Below, piece by piece: positions 10,009 to 18,611 of a DNA stretch of 64,000 nucleotides. This DNA comes from Orychophragmus violaceus (lineage: Eukaryota > Streptophyta > Magnoliopsida > Brassicales > Brassicaceae). Position 1 is the stretch's first letter; every line of letters starts with the position of its first letter. The translations under genes and the position numbers were made by a program. The notes under the pieces are model-generated. The model saw only the letters and a program-made list of their open reading frames with translations. It did no database searches and had not been told where the DNA came from. The stretch covers positions 12,835,082 to 12,899,081 of the forward strand of contig CM058230.1 of NCBI GenBank assembly GCA_030180135.1, written 5' to 3'.

Positions 10009-10861
10009 GTCTGATCTATTCCAATAAATCAAGCTAATGACTTAAAACAAGCGATGAGTGCAAGACAACCCACTGTTAGGTTTGAGTGTTTTTCTTTCTT
10101 ATTTTTGGTGTTTTTCTTAGGATTTCACTTTTTTATTTTGTTTTTGCTAAGTTTTCAATACAGAACACTGTATGGAGTTGTGTGACGATCGTTGCTATAT
10201 GTGCAACGGTCGTTGCAGGGAGATATGACGAAGAGATGGGATCGCCTTAGGATGATCATTGTGGACCTGTGCAACAGTCGTTGCATGTGGTTCAATTGCA
10301 AAATTAAAGTACGCGTGCTAAACCAGAATCAATTTGGTTCAGCTGTGACGATCGTTGCACCTATGCATCGATCGTTGCACACATGATCCATGTAAGTGCC
10401 TTAAACCCCTCTTCTCTTCTCTTTTTCCCCATTTCGCTGTTCGTACAACGGCGAGTGCAAAACCCTAAATCTCTCGAATCTTCATCATTTTCTCTGATTC
10501 AAAGCTTGATTCTACTCGTTTTTACTTGCCCTATCTATTTCTCTAACCCATTTGCAGCGATTCCAAGGTAAGAGCTCTCATTTTCATCAATTTCGGATTC
10601 ATTTCTAAGGTTTAGAAATTAGGGATTTTAGGCTTGAAATTGATGATTTCGTACTGATTAGACTTGATTAGGGAAGATTGGTGATGGTATTAGGTTGTTT
10701 GTGAGTCTGAGGAATGGATTTAGAAAGATTTTTTTTTTTAGATTATTTGTCGGCTGTGAAATCGCTCTGCATCAATCGTCGTACTTGTGCAACGATCGTT
10801 GCATTGCGATTCCATAGGGAGTTTTCTGCCGAGACTTATATGGTTTAATGATTTCTTGCAG
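10009..10861 (+). other. E1 spacer between the two ORFs, rich in CGATCG motifs
   Basis: Non-coding. It holds seven copies of the near-palindromic motif, at about 10181, 10201, 10269, 10344, 10364, 10768 and 10786, mostly paired. The final part resembles a T-rich acceptor region ending TTGCAG just before the next ATG at 10862, and E4 has the same TTTGCAG|ATG arrangement, so the downstream ORF may be expressed from a spliced RNA. Confidence 0.55.
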
Positions 10862-12354
10862 ATGCTTCCTCGACCAGCTCGCAAACATAGAGCCACCACA
10901 GCAGCTGCAACTACAACTCATCACCCTCCACCAGTTGAATGGTTCCCTCGAGACTCGGATCCACCTGAGGATTATCAGAGAAATCATGCGGCCATAGCAT
11001 TACCTTGCCTAGAGCGGATGCGAAGCTGATTCAGACAGACAAGGTTTGGGGTATGGATATTGATCAGTTGCTCAAGACTGACACTTTTACAGAAAGGCCT
11101 TTACTTGACCATTGGGATGAGTTTGACACATTTCTCTACAATGGTTGGTGTGGTATGACGCTTAAGCCGGCCAAGTTTGCGGATTACTGGACTTGTAAGA
11201 GTCTAGGCATCGATGAGCAGGTTCTGACATTGAGTAAAGGCATTGGTCTGGGGAAAATGCCTATGCATCCATACGAGTTGTATCTTGATTTGGTCAGACA
11301 GCTTTTAGCCACTTGCAAAGTGATTTACCCTGACCCAGATAGCAGGAGAGCTTCAGGAGGTTTCTTTACCGTCATGTTCTTAGGAGCCAGGTATCGAGTT
11401 CCCCTTCTTGATATCTACCAGATTTATGGGTTCAGCACTGAGCCTACACGCATTGGTATGTCACTTGAGTGGGATGTGCCGGAAGCTCAGCATTTCTGGG
11501 ACTATATTGGCAACGGTCGGTACGACTCACAGACTCAGAAGGTGATTCAGGTTAGGCATCCTGCTCTCAGATATGTCTTGCACATCTTGGGATTTTCTCT
11601 GTTGTGCAAAGCTGAAGCCAACAAGATGCGTAAGAACGAAATGGAGATGCTTTTTATTGGGATGAGGGAGCAGTTTGCTGGTACTAACCTAAGAGATCCC
11701 ACCAGAGAACTCAACTTAGGAGCTGTCTTTGCTCATCACTTATGCTCACTGCAGAAGAAGCCATTTGATGGTAAGGACACTGAGACAGTAGGGAGTCTGC
11801 TTATTCCCATTTTCAGGCACTGCACGATTCCCTTAGAGGGTAAATAGTGCAATGACAGCAAGGAATTCCTTGATGTTACCCATCTGCAGAGTGCTACATG
11901 GCTAAAGGAGGGCCGTATATGGATCTACTATGACCAAGCTGCGAAGCATGGTATAGACCTTTCTGCTGATGAGTTGACGAAGATTGATACGTTGGATGCC
12001 TTGAGATTCCAGCCTCCTCTGCGTGCTCAGCGCAGCGTGCCTACTATGGCTCATCCGCTGGGAGAGCCTTCTACACGCCCATCCTCCTCTTATGCCCCTG
12101 CACCTGAGCCTACTGCTGATGCATCTGATATCGGACCTTATCCTGCTCCATCACTTCCTCTTGGAGAGATGCCTGAGACTGGGTGGAGAGAGAGACATGA
12201 CAGTATGCTTCAGAAGATTTGGGAGTTCATGCGTACCTGCACTTGTAGGAGACATCCACAGATTCATCAGCCAGGTCCTTCACGACGACGTAGACAGCGC
12301 TCTCCTGAGGTTTCCAGCGACACAAATCCTTATACTGGGATAGATGACGAGTGA
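10862..12354 (+). pseudogene. E1 ATHILA ORF-1-family ORF, broken
   Basis: Homologous over its whole length to the E4 ORF at 58034-59560. It begins MLPRPARKHRATT. A 1-bp deletion near 11000 (relative to E4) shifts the frame, the main block is open from 11005 to 11844, a TAG at 11845-11847 interrupts it, and the same frame continues to 12354. The conserved block includes ERPLLDHWDEFDTFLYNGWC, PAKFADYWTCKSLGIDEQV and RVPLLDIYQIYGFSTEP, which I recognise as the Arabidopsis retrotransposon ORF-1 (ATHILA ORF-1) family. The biochemical function of that family is not established. The tail is Pro/Ser-rich and ends with a basic RRRRQRS segment. Confidence 0.8.
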
Positions 12355-13739
12355 GAGTAGTGGCATTTCCAGACTACGGTTTTGTATTTTCTTTTAACTT
12401 TTTCTTTTTGCATTTTTCTTTTGATTTCCTTAGGAGACTTATGTTTGGATGATGTGTTTACATTGAGACTATCAGTTGCTTTGATTTTTTTCTGTTTGCA
12501 GTGTTTTTCAGCTTGCAGGTTTGAAATTTAATGATTTCTTACGGACTAACCTGTTAACTTGCTGACTGATCGGTGAATTTGCAGTGCATCGATCGTCACA
12601 CTTGTGTGTCGATCGTCACAACACGAGAAATCGCATTGCAGCGATCGTTGCGGTCGCCCAGCAACGATCGACGCACATTGTGCAACGGTCGATGCAGGTG
12701 CGACAGAGGTAAAAATCCGACAGAACTCAAATCATCCATTAACATTTTTCTTTTTCTTTTACCAACCCTTAGCTTGACACTACTGGGGACAATGTGTTTT
12801 AAGTGTGGGGGAGGTAGCTACTGACTTTATCTTTCTGTTTTCTTAGAGTCAGTCCTGTTTTTCAAAAAAATTGTTTTATTGATTCAAAATGGTTTAAGTA
12901 AGAAACGATGAATTTTTGAGAAGTTAACAGCACTTGCAGGAACTTAAGTGACCATTGGGATGAAGTTGCAGATGATCTATGACTGTTAGAAAACCCAAAC
13001 ACGGATCAGCCTACTGAGAACACCCACATCACTTCAGGTATCAGAGGATCCTTTACTGACTTCACCATTAATACTGACTTAATTTTCTCACCTAAGGGCT
13101 TGGAATACCTTGAGTCGGATTCCTCTGTTGGTTCTGACAAAGCTTGTAAACCTGTCCTATTTGGTTCCCTTCTCCCCTTCTCTAAGTAAAAAAAAAAGAG
13201 AGAGAATAATAAGCTGAGGATGAGCTAGCAGCTCCGAAGTGGTCGCGGGAGTGGTAGATACCACTATTACCTCCTGTGCATCCATGGAATGTGTCCAAAT
13301 TACACCCCATAACGGGAAAAACACTGATAAAAAAAAATGATACCCAGTGGGGAAAAATCAGTTGTTAAGGAAGGGAAAATAGAAGAAAGGAAACAGAAAA
13401 AGATAGTATGGTGGTCTAGAGCTGACAGAGTAAGAGTCTATGTGCCCTTTGATCGATAATCCTTAGGTGAGACCGCACTTAAATACTTAAGAAGTCAATA
13501 GGGTGAATTTGAATGCGTGAATGTGATTGTGGAGTTTACTTGGGACAGTTGCTAAGTGTGGGGGAAGTATATGTTGGTCTTGATGTCTGCAGGTGAAATC
13601 TTTCATGTGGCTTACTAAGGGTAATCTGAGTGTTGTTGCTTCTAAGATAAAAAGAGTTTCTGAAAGTTTTCAAACCTCTTCACCATGTTCTAGTTCTTTG
13701 TTTTGCTTGCGGACAAGCAAGAGCTAAGTGTGGGAGGGT
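12355..13739 (+). other. E1 3' non-coding region with three purine tracts
   Basis: The region contains five CGATCG motifs (12585-12697) and three copies of a tract close to AAGTGTGGGGGAGG at 12801-12814, 13554-13567 and 13726-13738. The last abuts the 3' LTR and is the expected polypurine tract. A hairpin TTGCTTG-CGGA-CAAGCAA (13703-13720) sits just before it. E4 has the same elements at the same spacing. No reading frame is conserved. Confidence 0.7.
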
Positions 13740-14912
13740 TGATAAATCATGGTTTACCGATTTTAGACCATGATATAAGTGTGTTTTAGAGTCTTTTAGT
13801 GTTTCTTTAGAGTCTTTTACAGGTGTTATTAGGTACATGCACGTTTGGAGTGGATTTGAAGTTATTAGACTATTTGGAGCATTTTTGTGTTTTGACCCGA
13901 GAGAAGAAGTCACTGCCCAATATTTGACATCTGCATCGATCGACACATTTGTGGCAATGATCGATGCACACGCGAGTCAGACAATATCTTGACGAGTTTT
14001 ATGAAGATTATGGAAATTGCACTAAAGCCCATAAGTTCTTGATATTTACAAAAAGCCCCAAAACGTGATTAGCATTATAATTAGGTTTTACAGCCACTTG
14101 TTAGGCTACGCTTGACGCATTGTTTTACATTCAGAGAGTTTTAGGGGCTTATTTTGTTCTTGAAAGAGACTTAATTTCGAACCCTTGTTCTTATTCTTTT
14201 AATTATTTTATGATATCTATTTTCACTATGTTTTCTGTTATGATTGTTATGTTTGGGTAGATCTCTTGTTAGGTTAGGGATTCTCATTAGGGATTTGACG
14301 GAATGATAGATTAACTGATTTATTTAGATTCATCATCTAGTTATTCATCTAATCTGTTCTTAATGCTTAATCTGAACTGACCATTTAGATTATTGATTTT
14401 AGGTTGATTTACGCAACGACATTTGGTTTATTTAACTAGATCTGATTTAAGCGGGCAATTTATCTATTCACAAAGGAATTTGGTGTAGAGAAATTGTGAA
14501 CAAACGAACTCCGAATTAATGTATATTTAGAACTCTAGGATTCGCAACGAAAGTTGGCTTGCTAGGTTGTTAGACATAGATAATTATCGCATCGACAACT
14601 AGTTAGTTTTACCTTCGTGATTCTAGTTCAAGAACGCTATAGATTGAATCTGATTGATTGCATATCTGATTTCCTGATATCCTAAGAAATTCTCGAAACC
14701 TGACGCCTTCGTTTGATTGCTTACATCCACCTCGCTTAACTTGTTTAGTTGCTATTTTGTTTACTGCTTTACAAATCTGCTTCGCTTAGTTTAATTCGAA
14801 CTACTGATAATCTATTGTGTGACCGGAATCCCTGTGAATTCGATACCCTAAGTACTACATTGACATTATTGTGCACTTGCAGTTAGTATAGAGATTAATT
14901 CTTGACCTATCA
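13740..14912 (+). repeat. 3' LTR of E1
   Basis: 1,173 bp, starting TGATAAATC after the purine tract and ending CTATCA. It is the uninterrupted counterpart of the 5' LTR and shows the empty hAT insertion site at GATTGAAT. One pair of CGATCG motifs lies at 13932-13969. Confidence 0.92.
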
Positions 14913-15207
14913 TTCAAGAAGTCATAATTACCTAGATGACGCTTTGTTTCTCGTACCTATCAGCCGGTTCGATCGGAAATCAATGCGGTTCCGTCGGAAC
15001 CAAATTAAATTGGTTGACCGAACCAAATCGATTCACTTCACCCCGGTCTGAGTCCCGCTAAAATTGGTCCGCCAATTTGGGCTTGGAAGGCTCATCACAA
15101 TGGAGGATCTGGGCCCACAAAAATTGCTTCCTAAACCATGTAGTAAAATTCCTCGTACCGTCGACTTGAATAAATTCGAATCGCCGTACTGGGAGGGGGG
15201 GGCTTAT

Positions 15208-15765
15208 TGTTGAAGTCAAGATTAGAAATTTCCCTAAAAAGGCCTAGTCGGGAATTTAAGTCGGCCCAGAATGGAAAGTCGGTTTAGAACACAAGTCGGT
15301 AAAACTGAGTTAAACCCGACCCGGTCCAAACGACTTCACATTTTAGGGTTGCGAGGGATGCGATTATCAGAAAAGAGGAAAGCGGCGCAAAGCATTGAGG
15401 CGTCGAGATAAGGAAAATATCCTAGAAGATTCGAAGCCGAGAAAATAGGAAATGTGTAATTATCTTCCATTATTCCTTATTTATGTTAAGCCGACCTTGT
15501 AACCTATAAAGGCATCTCATTATTCAATAAACACACGTTTTTCCAATACAATTTTGCTAGAGAGAAACATTAAGCAAACCGATTTGACCTAATCTCTCTC
15601 CGGCGACTTTAAGCTTTCTTCCGCCGCTTTATTCCATCTCAGAAACCTAAAGCGAAACCCTAATTTCCATAATCTCACCGTATTCTTAAATCCTCTTTTA
15701 GAATCTTTTAAGAAAAAACCATAAAACTCTTGTTATCTTAGGATATACCGAGTTCAGAATCAACA
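15208..15765 (+). repeat. 3' LTR of the Tat-like remnant
   Basis: 558 bp with inverted termini TGTTGA...TCAACA, a TATA-like CCTATAAAGG near 15500 and a nearby AATAAAC polyadenylation-like signal, directly preceded by a purine tract. No target duplication can be checked because the 5' end of the element is missing. Confidence 0.7.
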
Positions 15766-16372
15766 GTGAGATACGTTGACTTCGATGCTTACTGTGGCAG
15801 TACCAAGAAGCATCGACGCTTTTTTTTTTTTTAATGTACATGTATGCAACATTCTATATAAGGTTTATAGAACCTTCTATCAATCGTGGTTAATCCCACC
15901 AACAAGGAAGTCTGGAATTAAGTGGAAACTAAAGCCACCAAAAAAGATTGCTGAATGATCAATAATGCAAGTGGAAAGCTGAAGTCACTGAAAGCTTTGC
16001 AAAACATATTTGCATCAATGCCTCTTACTTCTTGATCAAGGTAACACTAGACTTTATGTATTCACAGAAGACTAATGCGTTTCGGAACAATGTGTTTTTC
16101 TTCTTGGTCAAGTAACAGTAGACTCATGTAATCATGACACAACACAAAAAAAAAAGCTGAACAAAACAGGGAAATGTAGACAGATTCAGCAAACAAAAAA
16201 TGGTCATAACTAATGAAAGCTATATAAAAAAAAAAAATCAAAATGATGATGATGATCCAAGTAGCCAATACATAACTCTTTTCCCAATTCAAATGTAAAT
16301 AAAATTAAGAAAATCAAATTGCTTGCATACTATACTATTGTTTGAGATTAAATGAGAGGCAACATCAAATGA
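15766..16372. other. Intergenic sequence and F-box gene 3' flank
   Basis: No gene seen. Two related motifs occur here (ATCAAGGTAACACTAGACTT near 16034 and GTCAAGTAACAGTAGACTCA near 16105), and a third copy lies near 17787 on the other side of the F-box gene. The last 100 bases before 16373 are the likely 3' UTR of the F-box gene. Confidence 0.4.
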
Positions 16373-17503
16373 TTAACTTACATTTGACAGAAACATAGGA
16401 CTCTCTAAATGATCGAAATAGACTCGGATGGAAGCAATCTGATCTCCAATTCCTTCAAGCACAACTTTTTTGGCATTGTTTTCCTTGGGATCGTAACTGA
16501 TAAAATAGTACGGGTTACTAAAACTGGTCGGTGAAAATATAAGCTCGCCAGTACTAAGTGTACCCCTAAACATGAATAAACGAGTCCCAACCAAATCTAC
16601 CCAAGAAGGAAGAGAGATAGAAATTTTTGACCATTCATGTTTATTGGCATCTTCTTGAACCCACATGCGAAGTGTACCGTTAACCTTAGACTGGCTCCAT
16701 AACGCTATCTTTCCGGTGTAGTTCACTATGCACGAGATATCCTCAGGTAACTTAATGACATTAAAGTCTTCAGATATCAGATCGAAGGTTATGAGAGATC
16801 CTTCATTTCTGATCCAAGCATAATAATACACAACACCATTTATGCATATCCCTTTAGTAGTAAAATAAGGAAGAAGATGGGGATGCTTACATTCGATCAT
16901 TCTCCATTTTTGCTTACCTCCTAGAGTGTAAACTTGATGCTCTTCAGACACGACCAGTGATCCACGTTCTTGACTAACTTGTAGTACCGTCATGCACAAT
17001 ACTTTGTATAGATCATTCACTGGATCATATCCGAGAAAAGGGAATATACCTCTTCTCCTAGTTTTGACTCTAGGTAACGTTATGGATTGGCCCGTGCTAG
17101 GGTTTACAATCATCAGTTTACTATCTTTTTGACGGCAGATCAAGCCACGGACGGGTGGAGAAAAACCATTCACATGACTTGGATGCGGAGTTATGTTTAA
17201 CCTATGACGGTCAGAAGATGGATCCTCTTGGGAACAGGAATGTAAGAACTGTTCCTTCACGTAGAGGCAGAAGACTGTGCAAAGAATATGCGGCCTTGTC
17301 GAAGAACTAGCCAGGTACGAGTTGGTAAAGCTTTTGCTGCGGATTATCGATGACCATTGTTTTGAAACGAGGACGAGACTGGCTACGGATTTGACCGGAA
17401 TTTTCAGGAGAATCTCTACGATCAGATCGAGGGGAATAATCGAGAATGGATCGGTTTTTCCTTTCTTAGATGACCTCTTAAGACATTGTCGACTGTTCCC
17501 CAT
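16373..17503 (-). CDS. F-box protein with F-box-associated (FBA) domain
   Basis: A single-exon frame of 376 residues from the ATG at 17503 (MGNSRQCLKRSSKKGK). An F-box occupies roughly residues 18-62 (DPFSIIPLDLIVEILLKIPV, then SLVLVSKQWSSIIRS). The rest is a beta-propeller-like FBA region with the usual landmarks: RGLICRQKDSKLMIVNPSTG, FLGYDPVNDLYKVLCM, a WRMIEC strand and ICINGVVYYYAW. Such proteins join SKP1-cullin ubiquitin ligases through the F-box and select substrates with the FBA domain. This family is very large and fast-evolving in Brassicaceae, so the substrate cannot be guessed. The frame looks intact. Repeated motifs flank the gene on both sides. Confidence 0.88.
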   Translation of the reverse strand: MGNSRQCLKRSSKKGKTDPFSIIPLDLIVEILLKIPVKSVASLVLVSKQWSSIIRSKSFTNSYLASSSTRPHILCTVFCLYVKEQFLHSCSQEDPSSDRHRLNITPHPSHVNGFSPPVRGLICRQKDSKLMIVNPSTGQSITLPRVKTRRRGIFPFLGYDPVNDLYKVLCMTVLQVSQERGSLVVSEEHQVYTLGGKQKWRMIECKHPHLLPYFTTKGICINGVVYYYAWIRNEGSLITFDLISEDFNVIKLPEDISCIVNYTGKIALWSQSKVNGTLRMWVQEDANKHEWSKISISLPSWVDLVGTRLFMFRGTLSTGELIFSPTSFSNPYYFISYDPKENNAKKVVLEGIGDQIASIRVYFDHLESPMFLSNVS

Positions 17504-18058
17504 CGTCTCTTTACTCCTCAAAGTAAAACAAATAACATACCCTAATATATTTGACCCAAAAAAAAAGCCCTAATTTCTTTAGCAATTATGGGAATTTGCA
17601 AATATAACCCCTATTTTTATGGCCATTTTAATTCCTCCCTGTGTAAATATTTAGGGATTTTCAAGGTAAACCTTTTCTTTTAAAAATATTGACAGAAAAG
17701 ACGTTTTTATTTTTGGTGCAGTGAAAATCTTGATGACAAAAAGTTAACCCTGGATGGCTGGATCGACCAGTTTCATGCTTCTTCATCAAGTAACAGTATA
17801 CTAACTGATGTATTCAAGGAAGTTGTTGATATGTTAGGAACATGGTAAACACCCTTTGTCCAAAAAGAAGACTTCACCTGTCACGTTAACCAATTACAAA
17901 CTCTTCCGGATTAGCTTTCACCATCTAGCATCTCAAATACGTACGGGCAGAAACGATTAAAGGTTATCCTGCGAAGAAGCATGTTGAACGATGTATCAAT
18001 GAAACTTGTATGATCTCTTTCTAGAAGATGTGACCAAGACAATGTGAGAGACCTCCAC
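17504..18058. other. Intergenic sequence with an unrecognised exon-like fragment
   Basis: The first 150 bases are upstream of the F-box gene. At 17722-17848 (plus strand) an acceptor-like TTTGGTGCAG is followed by about 41 open codons (ENLDDKKLTLDGWIDQFHA and onward) ending at TAA. I do not recognise it. It could be a relic of a lost gene or chance, and the rest shows nothing supportable. Confidence 0.3.
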
Positions 18059-18061
18059 TTA

Positions 18062-18311
18062 GAGCATCTCCATCAGTGAACCCCCTTATGGGGTTCTTAA
18101 AAATTTTTTTTTTTTTTTTTTTTGGGAAACGTAAAAAAAAAAAAAAAATCAAAAAAAAAAACGGACCAATCGTTGTGTGACACGTGTCATGAACAGTGTA
18201 AGAACCGGTTCTTAAATAAAGATTTTAAGAACCGGGTTCTTAACTATTCACGTGGGACCCACGTGAATAGTTAAGAACCCCAAGCCCTTAAAACCCCTAA
18301 TGGAGGTGCTC
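18062..18311. mobile_element. PIF/Harbinger-type MITE with a perfect internal hairpin
   Basis: 250 bp with terminal inverted repeats GAGCATCTCC / GGAGGTGCTC, flanked on both sides by TTA (18059-18061 and 18312-18314), the target duplication typical of PIF/Harbinger. Inside, 18234-18256 and 18258-18280 are perfect 23-bp inverted arms separated by one A, containing CACGTG-type cores. There are also long poly-T and poly-A runs. There is no coding capacity. Confidence 0.8.
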
Positions 18312-18385
18312 TTATGATCCTATTGACTTGGAGAAGATTATATGGTAAAAGGCCAGTGTTCATTTACTTCTTCTTCTTGTTTCAG

Positions 18386-18491
18386 GATGGACTACGGTGA
18401 GTTTGTAGCTATGATGCACAAGGGCATTGTTGGCGGAACAATGAGGAAACATGAGCTGAGCCACGTGATGCAGAAATATGGTTTACAGTAA
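18386..18491 (+). pseudogene. Calcium-dependent protein kinase (EF-hand) 3' exon fragment
   Basis: After an acceptor-like TTGTTTCAG, 34 codons from 18387 to the TAA at 18489-18491 read MDYGEFVAMMHKGIVGGTMR and continue HELSHVMQKYGLQ. The start matches the end of the last EF-hand and the following tail of plant CDPKs (commonly IDYGEFVAMM..KG). No kinase domain or other EF-hand was found nearby, so this looks like a stranded or captured last exon. It lies between a MITE and the 3' end of FRS5. Confidence 0.55.
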
Positions 18492-18611
18492 AGTTTAAAT
18501 CAACAAAGGCTCTGCAATCTGATAGGTATTAACAGACAACATGATAGGTAGGATTCATATGAGATTATTGTACATGTGCAAATCATATATGACACTGTTT
18601 AGTTTCTTGTT

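Larger units (their letters stand above)
5615..14912 (+). mobile_element. Athila-like LTR retrotransposon E1, non-autonomous and degenerate
   Basis: The element is bounded by LTRs starting TGATA and ending TATCA, with target duplications TTCGA (5610-5614) and TTCAA (14913-14917), 4 of 5 identical. The primer-binding site TGGCGCCGTTGCCGGGGA (8212-8229) is complementary to the 3' end of tRNA-Asp, as in Athila elements. The internal part (8206-13739) has a broken gag-like ORF, a broken ATHILA ORF-1-type ORF and a 1.4 kb 3' non-coding region, but no protease, reverse transcriptase, RNase H or integrase motif. The LTRs differ at roughly 4% of positions by eye, so it is clearly older than E4. It lies inside a Tat-like remnant and itself hosts a hAT-like element. 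Confidence 0.9.
5130..15765 (+). mobile_element. Tat-like Gypsy remnant (3' end), split by Athila-like E1
   Basis: Only the 3' portion survives: about 485 bp of internal sequence (5130-5614), then, beyond the nested element, 14913-15207, a purine tract (GGGAGGGGGGG at 15191-15201) and an LTR at 15208-15765. The internal part has an acidic, Ser-rich reading frame on the strand opposite the element. That is the arrangement described for additional antisense ORFs in Tat/Retand/Atlantys-type elements. No pol domain or 5' LTR was found, so the lineage name is an inference. The left boundary is approximate. A second remnant with the same layout lies at 36590-47952. Confidence 0.55.
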
